Assembly (NCBI RefSeq): GCF_000739775.1
Contig: NZ_BBJH01000048.1
Span: 1 to 64,000, forward strand
Direction: 5' to 3'
Length of the DNA: 64,000 nt
Source of the DNA: Paraburkholderia heleia NBRC 101817
GTDB lineage: Bacteria; Pseudomonadota; Gammaproteobacteria; Burkholderiales; Burkholderiaceae
Shown here: positions 49,592 to 58,856 of the stretch, piece after piece
Layout: each line of letters starts with the position of its first letter
How positions within the stretch are numbered: the first letter of the stretch is position 1
The notes under the pieces: generated by a model
Seen by the model: only the letters and a program-made list of their open reading frames with translations
What the model was told of the DNA's origin: nothing
Database searches by the model: none
Position numbers and translations under genes: made by a program

Positions 49592-50383
49592 ATGATTGAC
49601 ATCGATCTCGAGGCGACCATCTCTGATGGCGCGCGACATTTCGCGCTCGGAATGCGTTTCGTATCCGACGCGACGGTGATCGCGCTCTACGGACCTTCGG
49701 GCGGCGGAAAGTCGATGACCCTCCAGGCGATCGCGGGGCTGCTCAGACCGCAGCGTGGACATGTCAGGATCGGCGACCGCGTGCTGTTCGATTCTGTGCA
49801 GCAGATTGATCTGCCGCCCGAGCAACGCGGCATCGGCTATCTGTTCCAGCACTACGCGCTGTTTCCACACCTGAGCGTGCGGGAGAACGTCGCGTTCGGG
49901 TTGACGAACTGGCGGCGCCGAAGGCTTGCACCAGACGACACTCATCGTGTCGACGAATTGCTGGAGATGTTCGGGCTCGCCGCGCTGGCGGCGAGCCGCC
50001 CGGCGACGTTATCAGGCGGTCAGCAACAACGCGTCGCGCTGGCGCGCTCGCTCGCGTGTCGTCCTGGCCTGCTGCTGCTCGACGAGCCGTTCGCCGCACT
50101 GAACCCGCTGTTGCGCGAGGATCTGCGCAGGCAGCTTGCCTGTGTGTTTGCGCGCTGGAATTTGCCAGTCGTCATGATCACGCATGACGTCGAGGATGTT
50201 CTCGCGTTGGCGCAGGTCGCGTTTGTCGTGGAGCGCGGTAGCGTGACCCGCGAAGTCGACGTTCGGCGAGACCAGCCCCGCTCGGTGACGACCTGCGCCT
50301 TGTTGCCGGAACGTACGGTGGAGCCGCTCACCGCGAACGCGTATCGAGTGCGCGAACTGCTCCACGTGCAGGCGGAATGTTGA
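49592..50383 (+). CDS. modC: ModC, molybdate ABC transporter ATPase
   Basis: In this 263-aa protein the Walker A is GPSGGGKS (34-41), followed by Met where Thr is common. The ABC signature is LSGGQQQR and Walker B LLLDEPFAALN; in the D-loop Asn replaces the Asp of SALD. No C-terminal Mop domain is present, so Mo-sensing is left to ModE. It lies 12 bp after modA. Confidence 0.94.
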   Translation: MIDIDLEATISDGARHFALGMRFVSDATVIALYGPSGGGKSMTLQAIAGLLRPQRGHVRIGDRVLFDSVQQIDLPPEQRGIGYLFQHYALFPHLSVRENVAFGLTNWRRRRLAPDDTHRVDELLEMFGLAALAASRPATLSGGQQQRVALARSLACRPGLLLLDEPFAALNPLLREDLRRQLACVFARWNLPVVMITHDVEDVLALAQVAFVVERGSVTREVDVRRDQPRSVTTCALLPERTVEPLTANAYRVRELLHVQAEC

Positions 50384-50384
50384 C

Positions 50385-51197
50385 ATGCGCCGGAACGCGT
50401 CCGTCGCCGCCGGAGCGACGTTGCTCGGGTCCGAGCTGAAGCTGGCCGGTCGTCTCGATGCGCGCTTCTTCGCGTTGATGGAGGCGATCGACCACACTGG
50501 CTCAATCAATCGCGCGGCCCGAACAGCAGGCTACAGCTACAAGGGCGCGTGGCTGTTGCTGGAAAGCGCGGCCAATCTTGCCAGCCAGCCGCTGATCGAA
50601 ACAGGAACGGGCGGCAAGGGCGGCGGCGGCACGCGCCTTACGCCGGCGGCATTCACGCTGCTCGACGCGTGGCGTCGGCTGGAGGCCGCAAACCAGGCTT
50701 TCCTGCACGAGCAGGAGGCGTGGCTCAACCAGTTGCCGGCGGTGGCCGGCCTTCTCAGGAGAATCGCAATGAAAACGACCGCGCGTAACCAGTTCGCCGG
50801 AACAATTGACGCTGTTATACCGGGGCCGGTTACTACCCAGGTGTCGGTGACGATACCGGGTGGCCAGCAAGTGGTCGCGACCATCACGACGGCCGCTGCC
50901 GGACGGCTGAAGCTTGAGCCCGGGAAGGAGGCGATCCTGCTGATCAAGTCATCGGCGATCGTGCTCGTGATCGACTTCGCCGGCTATACGCTGTCGGCGC
51001 GTAACCAGTTTTCCGGAACGATCTCGCGGGTCGAACGCGGTGCGGTTTCTTCGCTGGTTGTGCTGACGCTGCCGGGCGGCACCAGCCTGACGGCGAACGT
51101 CACCAACGACGCTGTCGATGCGCTGTCGCTGGCAGTCGGTATGCAGGCGACAGCGGTATTCAAGGCATATTCTGTGATGGTGGCCACCACGGCGTGA
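50385..51197 (+). CDS. modE: ModE, molybdate-responsive regulator
   Basis: This 270-aa protein has an N-terminal winged HTH (MEAIDHTGSINRAARTAGYSYK) and two Mop domains (ARNQFAGTIDAV..., ARNQFSGTISRV...). It senses molybdate and represses mod or Mo-dependent genes. It starts 1 bp after modC. The only clear Mo-box in the window is at 45768-45792. Confidence 0.93.
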   Translation: MRRNASVAAGATLLGSELKLAGRLDARFFALMEAIDHTGSINRAARTAGYSYKGAWLLLESAANLASQPLIETGTGGKGGGGTRLTPAAFTLLDAWRRLEAANQAFLHEQEAWLNQLPAVAGLLRRIAMKTTARNQFAGTIDAVIPGPVTTQVSVTIPGGQQVVATITTAAAGRLKLEPGKEAILLIKSSAIVLVIDFAGYTLSARNQFSGTISRVERGAVSSLVVLTLPGGTSLTANVTNDAVDALSLAVGMQATAVFKAYSVMVATTA

Positions 51198-51340
51198 CCT
51201 TAGGCGGCCTTTCGGCGATTACGCCAAAGCAGCCCAGCCAGTGATGGCAGCAAAGGCCGCCGGATGACCCTTCGTCCCGTTCAGTCGAATGGGCGGTTGC
51301 AGTTAACGTAGACGACATCTGTACGTCGGCGAACCATCGA

Positions 51341-51368
51341 TCTGAACGGCGCATTCTGAACGGCGCAT
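51341..51368. repeat. 14-bp tandem duplication
   Basis: TCTGAACGGCGCAT occurs twice head to tail, followed by TCTGGG. It lies in the gap between modE and the ABC permease; it is a simple slippage product. Confidence 0.7.
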
Positions 51369-51479
51369 TCTGGGCGGTGTCGGAATTCGGCGCCGATCTG
51401 TCAAAATCAGTCTGTAAGACTGCGCCGTGCACCGGCGCGAACTGGATGCACGGTCATACATTGCATAGGGATGCGATCG

Positions 51480-53165
51480 TCATTGCACGACGTCGCGTCG
51501 CAGCATCACGCGCTTCATGGCAAGACGCATGAGCACCAGGGCAAGCGACGTCACGACCATGATGCACGTGGAGTAAGCGGCGGCCTGCGAGACGAAGCCG
51601 TTTTCATCGAGCTGCATGACAGCGACTGAAGCAAGATTCAGCGCAGGCGTAACAAGAAAGACGACAGCGGACAGTGTCACCATCGAGCGCATGAACAGAA
51701 AGAAAAACACGCTCACAGCAGTTGCGGCGACGAAGGGCAGCACGGCATCGTGGAGTGCATGGCGCAGGCCGCCTCCCAGGCAATCCACGACTTCCTCGAG
51801 CGCAGCCGGCACCGCACGCAAGCCCGTGCTCATCGTGAGAAAGCCCTGTGTGTGATAGTGATAGAAGTTGCAGAGCACGATCACGGTGGCGCTGCCATAG
51901 AGCCATGTCCCCAGCGGACCGCTATTGAATGCGAGAATATAAGCGAGACCCACGACCATTCCCGGCACGGCGGCGGGCAGCACGGCCACGGTGTAAATCA
52001 GCCGCGACACCGCGCCCGGCATGCGGCGCGCGCCATAGCTCAGCGAGAACAACAGCAGCACGCCCAGTGCGGCCGCCGCGAGCGAGATTTCCAGCGACGT
52101 GACGATTGCGCCATATCCGCCGGACAATTCGCCTCCGTAGTTGGCGAGCGTCAGTTCGAGACGGTACGGCCACAAGCGCACAAAACTCGCAAAGACCACG
52201 GTCGCGACGGACGCCACGATCGGCAGCAGCGCGAGCAGGCAGCCGACGCCGAGCAGCCCGTCACGCAGGCGATTCGCGCGAGGCGTCACCGGCACGCGGC
52301 TTTCCGATGCACCGCCGAACTGCCGTTGCGAAGCCATGCGCTCGATATACACCGAGGCGAGCGAAGGCAGCAGCAAGACCATGCCGACCGCAGCGCCCAT
52401 GCCGAAGTTCATCTGCCCGGACACCTGGTTGTAGATCTCCGTGGCGAGCACGTGATAGTTCCCGCCGATCACCACCGCATTGCCGAAGTCGGTGATCGTC
52501 ACGGTGAACACGACGAAGGCCGCCGACAGCAGGCCAAAGCGCGCATTCGGCAACGTGAGTGCGAAGAATTGCTGCCAGCGTCGCGCGCCGAGCACATCGG
52601 CGGCGTCGTAATAGCGGGCGTCCGATTGCGCGAGCGCCGCACCGATAATGAGCACCGCCTGCGGCAACGCGTAGATCACATCGGCGATCAGGAGTCCCCA
52701 GAAACCGTAGATTTCGACGTCCCAGCCGGTCCACTTGTGCACGAGGCCATTGCGTCCGAGCAGGAACAGCATGCCGAGGCCTTGCATCAGCGAAGGCGCG
52801 AGCATCGGGAGCAGCAGCGTCGCGCGGATCATGTTCGGCGCAGGCAGGCGCGAGCGCTGCAAGGTGAACGCGATCATGAAGCCGAGCACGATGCTCACGA
52901 GCGTCGTCGCGGCGCTCAGCACGAGGCTGTGCCATGCCGCCTCCAGCATGCCGGGCGTGCGCCAGAGCGCGACATAGTTGCTCACGCCCAGTCTCGCGTC
53001 GCCATTCAGCAGGCTATGCCACGCGATAACCGCAAGCGGATAGAGGAAGAACAGCGCGAGACAGGCGAGCGGCACCGCGACCATCGCGACGCGCAGCACG
53101 GCGCCCATCGTGCGGCCCGGGCGCTCGACGCGCGGGCGATTCGTGGCAGCAAGCGAGGCGCTCAT
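51480..53165 (-). CDS. Putative 2-aminoethylphosphonate-type ABC permease (fused)
   Basis: This 561-aa permease has two permease halves in one chain (about 12 helices), as in the phosphonate-type and iron-type fused permeases. The EAA-like loops are YYDAADVLGARRWQQFFAL and EEVVDCLGGGLRHALHDAVL. The ATG at 53165 overlaps the ATPase stop as ATGA. An open frame extends to 55325 through the other two genes, but that is frame run-through. The substrate is inferred from the family of its binding protein. Confidence 0.85.
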   Translation of the reverse strand: MSASLAATNRPRVERPGRTMGAVLRVAMVAVPLACLALFFLYPLAVIAWHSLLNGDARLGVSNYVALWRTPGMLEAAWHSLVLSAATTLVSIVLGFMIAFTLQRSRLPAPNMIRATLLLPMLAPSLMQGLGMLFLLGRNGLVHKWTGWDVEIYGFWGLLIADVIYALPQAVLIIGAALAQSDARYYDAADVLGARRWQQFFALTLPNARFGLLSAAFVVFTVTITDFGNAVVIGGNYHVLATEIYNQVSGQMNFGMGAAVGMVLLLPSLASVYIERMASQRQFGGASESRVPVTPRANRLRDGLLGVGCLLALLPIVASVATVVFASFVRLWPYRLELTLANYGGELSGGYGAIVTSLEISLAAAALGVLLLFSLSYGARRMPGAVSRLIYTVAVLPAAVPGMVVGLAYILAFNSGPLGTWLYGSATVIVLCNFYHYHTQGFLTMSTGLRAVPAALEEVVDCLGGGLRHALHDAVLPFVAATAVSVFFFLFMRSMVTLSAVVFLVTPALNLASVAVMQLDENGFVSQAAAYSTCIMVVTSLALVLMRLAMKRVMLRRDVVQ

Positions 53166-54178
53166 GCCGCCACCCATGCGCAGCGGTCGTTCGCCACGGA
53201 TAATGTGACCGGCGTGCCCGCTTCCATCGGCAGGACGCGCGGCTGTTCGGCGAGCAGTTCGCGGCCACACCAGTGCACGCGGATGCGCGTGGTGCTGCCG
53301 AGGAAGGTCGAGTCGATCACGCGGGCGCTCGCGCCTTCGTCGTGCGTGCCCGGCGACACCGTGAGATCTTCGGGACGCACGCACGCTTCGAATGCTGCAT
53401 CGGCGCCGCCCGGATGGTGCTCCATCAAGGCGGGGAACGCATCGCGCACCCACGACGCAGGCAGCAGGTTCGAGGTGCCGATAAAGCTCGCCACGAAGCG
53501 CGTGCGCGGGCGCTCGTACAGTTCGCGCGGCGAGCCGATCTGCTCGATGCGGCCGTGATTCATGCAGATGATCTTGTCGGCGAGCGTGAGTGCCTCTTCC
53601 TGATCGTGCGTCACCATGATGGTGGGGATGCGCAGGCGGCGCTGGACATCGTGAATTTCGCGGCGCATTTCGACGCGCACCTGCGCGTCGAGCGCGGATA
53701 GCGGCTCGTCGAGCAGCAGCAGCGAGGGATCGACGGCAATCGCACGCGCGATCGCGACGCGTTGCTGTTGACCGCCGGAAAGCTGGCCCGGATAGCGGCC
53801 GGCGAGATGCGGCAGGCGAATCAGTTCGAGCAGTTCCTTGCAACGTGCGTCGATCTGCACGCGCGGCACGCCGCGAATCTTCATCCCATAGCCGATGTTC
53901 TGCGCGACCGTCATGTTCGGAAACAGCGAGTAGGACTGGAACACGATGCCGAAGCCGCGTTCGCGCGCGGGAATCTCCAGCAGCGAGCGCGTACCCATCG
54001 TGACACTTCCGCCGTCGGCGTCGAGCAGGCCGGCGATGATGCGCAGCAGGGTGGTCTTGCCGCAGCCGCTCGGACCCAGCAGGCAGACGAACTCGTCCTC
54101 CTGCACGTCGAAATGAATGCGTTCGAGCGCGACGTGACCGGCAAATGTCTTGAAGAGATCGGAGACGGTGAGATGCAT
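53162..54178 (-). CDS. ABC transporter ATPase (phosphonate-type)
   Basis: This 338-aa protein has Walker A GPSGCGKTT, signature LSGGQQQR, Walker B LLLLDEPLSALD and the H-loop THDQEEAL. The C-terminal TOBE-like domain (PEDLTVSPG...) is present. The ATG at 54178 gives the family N-terminus MHLTVSD. It is 81 bp after the binding-protein gene. Confidence 0.92.
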   Translation of the reverse strand: MHLTVSDLFKTFAGHVALERIHFDVQEDEFVCLLGPSGCGKTTLLRIIAGLLDADGGSVTMGTRSLLEIPARERGFGIVFQSYSLFPNMTVAQNIGYGMKIRGVPRVQIDARCKELLELIRLPHLAGRYPGQLSGGQQQRVAIARAIAVDPSLLLLDEPLSALDAQVRVEMRREIHDVQRRLRIPTIMVTHDQEEALTLADKIICMNHGRIEQIGSPRELYERPRTRFVASFIGTSNLLPASWVRDAFPALMEHHPGGADAAFEACVRPEDLTVSPGTHDEGASARVIDSTFLGSTTRIRVHWCGRELLAEQPRVLPMEAGTPVTLSVANDRCAWVAA

Positions 54179-54259
54179 GGTGACTTCCCAGAGTGGCCAG
54201 GCTAGATTGCCCGGCGTTGCGCCGGGCATGAAACGGACTACGGGAAAGCGCGACTGTGC

Positions 54260-55276
54260 TTAATGCATCACGTCGGTCTTGAAGCGCTTGAGTACGGCAT
54301 CGTGCATTTTCGCGGAAGCGGCGAAGTCCATCGGGTACAGCACCTTGGAGACGTCGGCGGGCAGACCTTCGGCGATCTGTTCGGGCGTCGGCTTGATGCC
54401 CGGTGTCGTGACGATTTCCTTGTATTGCTGATAGAGCTTCGCGGCGTCGGGCGAGGCGACCCATTCGAGGAAGCGCCCGGTATCGACCTGATGCGTCGAA
54501 CTCTTCAGCATGCCCGAGCCTTCGAGCTCGTAACCAACATACTTCGACGGAATCACCATCTTCACCGGGAAGCCGGCCTTGATCGACTGCATGGCGACGA
54601 ACGCGAACGATGCGCCCACGGCGTACTCGCCGGTGCGCGCGAGCTTGCACGGTTGCGAGCCCGACGGCGTGAACTGCGCGACATTCGCGCCGACCCCCTT
54701 GAGGATCTGCCAGCCCTTGTCCTCGCCCGCGCCTTGCAGGATCGCGGCGATTTGCAGATAGCCCGTGCCCGACGAGGCCGGGTCCGGCATCACCACGTTG
54801 CCCTTGTAGACCGGCTTGGCGAGGTCTTCCCACGAGGTCGGCATGGGCAGCTTCTTCGCGGCAAGTGCGTCGGTGTTCACGCAGAGCGCGGCCATGTAGC
54901 CGGTCGCGGCAAACCATTTGCCGGCCGGATCGCGGAACTGCTTCGGCAGGCTCGACACGTTCTTGCCGCTCACCGGCGCGAGCTGGTCCGCGATGCGCGG
55001 ATCGAGCAGATTGGTGAGCGCTTCGCCCCAAACCGCGTCCGCGTGCGGCGCGCCGGATTCGGCGATCATGCGCGCGGCGAGGTCGCCCGTGGACAGACGC
55101 AGCACGTTGACCTGTACGTCGGGCAGCGCCTTTTTCGCGGCGGCCAGGTACGTGGCGATTTCGTCGCTTTCCAGCGCGGAGTACACGGTGATCTGCCCGG
55201 CGTGAGCGGCGTTCGAGATCGTGCACGAGAGCAGCCCGAGGGCGAAAAGCGAAGTCAGTGTCTTGCGGATACGCAT
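54260..55276 (-). CDS. ABC transporter substrate-binding protein (phosphonate-type)
   Basis: This 338-aa protein has a Sec signal peptide (MRIRKTLTSLFALGLLS...AHAGQ) and then ITVYSALESDEIATYLAAAK. It belongs to the putative 2-aminoethylphosphonate/iron-type binding proteins. It leads the transporter operon and is divergent from the IMPase-like gene at 55566. Confidence 0.88.
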   Translation of the reverse strand: MRIRKTLTSLFALGLLSCTISNAAHAGQITVYSALESDEIATYLAAAKKALPDVQVNVLRLSTGDLAARMIAESGAPHADAVWGEALTNLLDPRIADQLAPVSGKNVSSLPKQFRDPAGKWFAATGYMAALCVNTDALAAKKLPMPTSWEDLAKPVYKGNVVMPDPASSGTGYLQIAAILQGAGEDKGWQILKGVGANVAQFTPSGSQPCKLARTGEYAVGASFAFVAMQSIKAGFPVKMVIPSKYVGYELEGSGMLKSSTHQVDTGRFLEWVASPDAAKLYQQYKEIVTTPGIKPTPEQIAEGLPADVSKVLYPMDFAASAKMHDAVLKRFKTDVMH

Positions 55277-55313
55277 TGCGATCTTCCTGAAAGAGTGAGA
55301 GGCGACCGAAGAA

Positions 55314-55345
55314 GGAACCCCACAAAGTCGGAACCCCACAAAGTC
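55314..55345. repeat. 16-bp tandem duplication in promoter region
   Basis: GGAACCCCACAAAGTC occurs twice without a gap, 38 bp upstream of the binding-protein start. It may alter spacing of the promoter or operator. Confidence 0.75.
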
Positions 55346-55565
55346 ACAAGGCGCGCGCGTTACCGTCTGTGTCGAACCGTGTGTTTGCGTTGTGTGGTTT
55401 TGTGGATATTTGCAGAATATTGGCATTGGGTCTAGCAATCAAAAATATCTGCTGCCATGATGGCGACACCACGAAAGCAAGCCTCTCGCGCTTTGGGCGC
55501 GGGGGGCTTGCGACACTGTTCACGTCACGGCAGCGTCAGCGCTGCCCCAGAAAAGGGCATTCAAG

Positions 55566-56357
55566 ATGAGTCAGGAAAGCGACGATGTGCTGCGCGGATT
55601 CGAGGCATTTGCGGTTCAGCTCGCCGACGAGGCACGTGAGATCTCGCTGAGATATTTCCGCAAGAAGCTCGACATCGAGACCAAGTCGGACGAGAGCCCC
55701 GTGACCATTGCCGACCGCGAGATCGAGGCGCATATCCGCGCGCGGCTCGCGCAGCGCTTTCCCGCGCATGGCATCTTCGGCGAGGAGCACGGGCGCGAGC
55801 GGACTGACGCGGAATACGTGTGGGTGATCGATCCGATCGACGGCACGCGCAGTTTCGTGACGGGCTGGCCGATCTGGGGCACGCTGTTCGCGCTGTTGCG
55901 CAATGGCAAGCCGGTGCTCGGCATCATCGATGCGCCCGTGACCGGCGAGCGGTGGATCGGCGGCAAGCTGGGCGCGTGCGACGGGCAGGGCGTGGTGTTG
56001 CGCACGAGCGGCTGCACGCGTCTCGCGGCGGCGCACGTCTATGCCACCTCGCCCGACATCTTCGATGCGGCCGAACTGCCGGTGTTCGAAGCGGTGAGCC
56101 GCGCCGCCGCGAGCCGCCGGTTCGGCGGCGATTGCTACAGTTACGCGATGGTCGCGGCGGGCTACGTCGACGCCGTCGTCGAAGCGGGCTTGCAGCCTTA
56201 CGACTATCTGGCTATCGTGCCGGTCGTGGAGGCTGCGGGCGGGCGCGTGACGGACTGGCAGGGCCGCACGGTGGGCATGGGCAGTGACGGGCGCATCATC
56301 GCGGCGGCCACGCCCGAACTGCATGCGCAGATCCTCGAGATCACGCGCCGTCTTTGA
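55566..56357 (+). CDS. Inositol-monophosphatase-family phosphatase
   Basis: This 263-aa Mg-dependent phosphatase has E73 in FGEEHG and D89-P-I-D92-G-T in VIDPIDGT. The C-terminal metal site is DYLAIVPVVEAAGG. HisN-type histidinol phosphatase or a sugar/phosphonate-derived phosphatase are both possible. It is divergent from the phosphonate-type transporter and followed by a DeoR regulator. Confidence 0.88.
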   Translation: MSQESDDVLRGFEAFAVQLADEAREISLRYFRKKLDIETKSDESPVTIADREIEAHIRARLAQRFPAHGIFGEEHGRERTDAEYVWVIDPIDGTRSFVTGWPIWGTLFALLRNGKPVLGIIDAPVTGERWIGGKLGACDGQGVVLRTSGCTRLAAAHVYATSPDIFDAAELPVFEAVSRAAASRRFGGDCYSYAMVAAGYVDAVVEAGLQPYDYLAIVPVVEAAGGRVTDWQGRTVGMGSDGRIIAAATPELHAQILEITRRL

Positions 56358-56378
56358 GCGCGCAAACGGAGCCGGATT

Positions 56379-56404
56379 AGCGATGAGGGGACAAGCGATG
56401 AGGG
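56379..56404. repeat. 11-bp direct repeat upstream of DeoR gene
   Basis: AGCGATGAGGG occurs twice, 15 bases apart, directly upstream of the deoR-type gene. The second copy overlaps its ribosome-binding region. Confidence 0.5.
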
Positions 56405-56416
56405 AGCAGACAGTCC

Positions 56417-57187
56417 ATGCTGGTTGAGGAGCGATATCGCCGCATTCGCGCGCTGTTGAAGGCGCACGGCACTGTGTCGGTCGATCATATGACGGAGGCG
56501 CTCGGGGTCTCGCGCGAGACGATTCGCCGCGATCTCGTCGAGCTCGACACGGCGGGCGAAATCCGCCGCGTGCATGGCGGCGCGATGTTCGTGGAAAGCG
56601 AATTGCCGATCAGCGTGCGCGCGGGCATTCGCGTGAAGGAAAAGCGTGCGCTCGCGCGCGGTGCGCTCGCGCATATCGGCAGCGGACAGACGCTCTTCAT
56701 CGATGCCGGCACCACGACGGCGATTCTTGCCGAAGCCCTCGCTTCGCTGAGCGGCCTGCACATCGTCACGAACTCGGTGGCCGTCGCCAACGAACTGGCC
56801 GGCGAGCGCGCCACGAAGTCGAGCGGCCATGCCGTGCATCTGCTTGGCGGCGCATTCAATGCATCGGTTGGCGCGACGTATGGCGGCGCGGCGATTTCCG
56901 AGGTACATCGCTTTCACGCCGATATCGCGTTGCTGTCTCCGGTCGGCGTGGATGCGGTGCATGGCGCGACGAGCTTTGTCCAGGAAGAGGCGGAAATGGC
57001 CGACGCCATGAGCCGCAACGCGAAACAAACCCTCATCCTCGCGGACTACTCGAAGATCGGCGTGCGCAGCAGGGTGGTGTCGTGTCCCGTCGAGCGCATC
57101 TCCGCGATTGTGACGAACAGTCGCGCGGCGAAATCGGCTGATGCACAAGCGCTGGCCGGGACGGTGCGCGCGATCAAATATGTTTGA
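56417..57187 (+). CDS. DeoR-family transcriptional regulator
   Basis: This 256-aa protein has an N-terminal HTH (VSVDHMTEALGVSRETIRRD) and the sugar-phosphate-binding DeoR domain (FIDAGTTTAILAEAL). Such regulators usually respond to a phosphorylated sugar or polyol. With the phosphatase next to it, the target may be the transporter operon, whose substrate could be a phosphoester and not a phosphonate. Confidence 0.9.
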   Translation: MLVEERYRRIRALLKAHGTVSVDHMTEALGVSRETIRRDLVELDTAGEIRRVHGGAMFVESELPISVRAGIRVKEKRALARGALAHIGSGQTLFIDAGTTTAILAEALASLSGLHIVTNSVAVANELAGERATKSSGHAVHLLGGAFNASVGATYGGAAISEVHRFHADIALLSPVGVDAVHGATSFVQEEAEMADAMSRNAKQTLILADYSKIGVRSRVVSCPVERISAIVTNSRAAKSADAQALAGTVRAIKYV

Positions 57188-57232
57188 GCCATTTCTTCGA
57201 ATGACGCGGCGCACAAGCCGAGCCCTGGACAC

Positions 57233-57670
57233 ATGAAAGAGCGAGCTACCGTTGTTTGCTGGCAGCGTGACCGGATCCTGCTGGTGGAAAGAGGACGGTC
57301 GCGCTGGTCACTCCCGGGCGGGGCGATTTCGCGAGGCGAAACACCGCTCGAAGCCGCCGCGCGTGAACTCAGCGAAGAAACCGCGCTCGAGGGCCACGCA
57401 CTCGACTATGTTTTCCAGTTCGGCGGGCTGAACAAACGCCATCACGTGTTTTTCACGCTCCTGCCTGACGATGCGCGGCCGAAGCCGAGCAGTGAAATCG
57501 TGAGCTGTCGCTGGTTCCGTCCCAGGAAAGTCGGAACGCTCGTGGCGAGCGTGCCGACCCGGCAGATCGTCGCGCTGCTTTTTGGAGCGGCGGGCACGCC
57601 GTCGGACTTCGACGTGGCGGCATCTGATGCGCGCGGAAAGGATGAGGCGAGTCGGGAATTCGTACCCTAA
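57233..57670 (+). CDS. NUDIX hydrolase
   Basis: This 145-aa protein carries the Nudix box: GAISRGE at about residues 27-33, then RELSEET. It hydrolyses a nucleoside-diphosphate derivative that cannot be read here. It is 45 bp after the DeoR gene and may be independent. Confidence 0.88.
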   Translation: MKERATVVCWQRDRILLVERGRSRWSLPGGAISRGETPLEAAARELSEETALEGHALDYVFQFGGLNKRHHVFFTLLPDDARPKPSSEIVSCRWFRPRKVGTLVASVPTRQIVALLFGAAGTPSDFDVAASDARGKDEASREFVP

Positions 57671-58233
57671 TGTGTGGAGTGTGAGGTGTCGGCTCGACGT
57701 CGTCGTACATTTAACACAAAGATAATGATCGACTTTTAATTCGTAATCCTATTGTTTTTTTGGAGAAGCAGCGACGGTTTCGAAACTCCGGACCCTGCAG
57801 CGCGTCTGCGTTGAAGTCATGCGCGAATATTTTGTGAGCATGTCGGCCTGACGCGGCAAGCTGCGTAACTCATGCTGCGCCAACTTCAGCGATGCATACG
57901 GTCGTGGTGGGGTTCCGCCCAGGGACGTTCCGTTTTCGTGCGCGGATGTCTTGGGGGAGCGTCATCGAACGCGTCGATCCTGGATAACGTATCGCCTTCC
58001 TGGTCACGCTGCGGAAGACGCTTGACGCCTATCTGGCGCTGCTTGCCCCCAGAAATACCGCAGGTGCTCGCGCTCTCTGTCAAAATATCGGAGTCCGTTC
58101 GCCGGTTCCCGCGCACACCATTGCGGGTTTGTCGGGCTGCCTGTCGTTGCCAACGGTGACGAACACTACCGAAGATGGCAGCCTGAATCTATCCTCCGGC
58201 GTTCGCAGGAAGAACCGTTACAGCAGGGACGAC
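57671..58233. other. AT-richer intergenic stretch without clear gene
   Basis: These 563 bases contain an AT-rich patch near 57710-57770 (ATTTAACACAAAGATAATG and poly-T). Short open frames (57872-58159) have no protein-like pattern. No RNA or repeat was recognised. Confidence 0.5.
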
Positions 58234-58596
58234 ATGGCACACGAGCGTTGCGAACAATGCGGCAACCAGACGCCGCGCTGGGACACCATACACTGTGGCT
58301 CTGGCGACGGTCGCTATGAGTTGCTCTGCACGCCGTGCTGCAATGCCAGGATTGCCGCGTCCACTGGATTGACCGATTTTGAGAACGCCCGGCTTGACCC
58401 GATCCGGATGATCGACTGCTATGGGGAGCCGCACCAGTTTCATTTTCAGCTCCGGCTCCTGGGAGAGTCCGTGCCCGCGGCGATCGCCACGCTTGGTCGT
58501 CGGGCGCTAGCCGGCCAGGAGCAGCCGTTCGTCTTCGCAATCGAGAAGATGCTCGAAAGTCGCTTCATGCTCGTAACTGGCCATCCGGCCGTTTAA
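58234..58596 (+). CDS. Small zinc-ribbon protein
   Basis: This 120-aa protein has CEQCGNQTPRW followed by ELLCTPCCNARIA, two CxxC knuckles. The rest (HQFHFQLRLLGE) is not recognised. The ATG at 58234 follows a purine-rich GCAGGGACGAC. It lies between the NUDIX gene and a secreted protein. Confidence 0.6.
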   Translation: MAHERCEQCGNQTPRWDTIHCGSGDGRYELLCTPCCNARIAASTGLTDFENARLDPIRMIDCYGEPHQFHFQLRLLGESVPAAIATLGRRALAGQEQPFVFAIEKMLESRFMLVTGHPAV

Positions 58597-58856
58597 GACG
58601 ATTTGCTGTGCGCCGGAAGTTAGAACTCAAGAGTAGGGAGTGTTCTCTGGCGCACCATTCTCGCTGTGCAATCATTCGTCGTCGGGGTCATCAGGGCCGT
58701 CTGGGGGCTCCGGATAATGGTAAGCGCACAATCAAGGCCGTCTTGACGGCGAGGCGTTATGGTTGTTGGCAAGTCCCGGGACGTACAATCTGCGGCGGCA
58801 ATACTGGCGACGCCCCGAAGCAATTTGCCAACACGGCGGTTTTGGCGAGTCGGCGC

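Noticed and set aside
51480..55325. 1281-codon open frame spanning three transporter genes
   Set aside because: Only the 51480-53165 part matches a protein family (permease). The rest reads as arginine-rich noise in the wrong frame of the ATPase and binding-protein genes.
57872..58159. 95-codon frame in the gap after the NUDIX gene
   Set aside because: No RBS, arginine/tryptophan-rich composition, and an overlapping antisense frame of similar length; not convincing as a gene.
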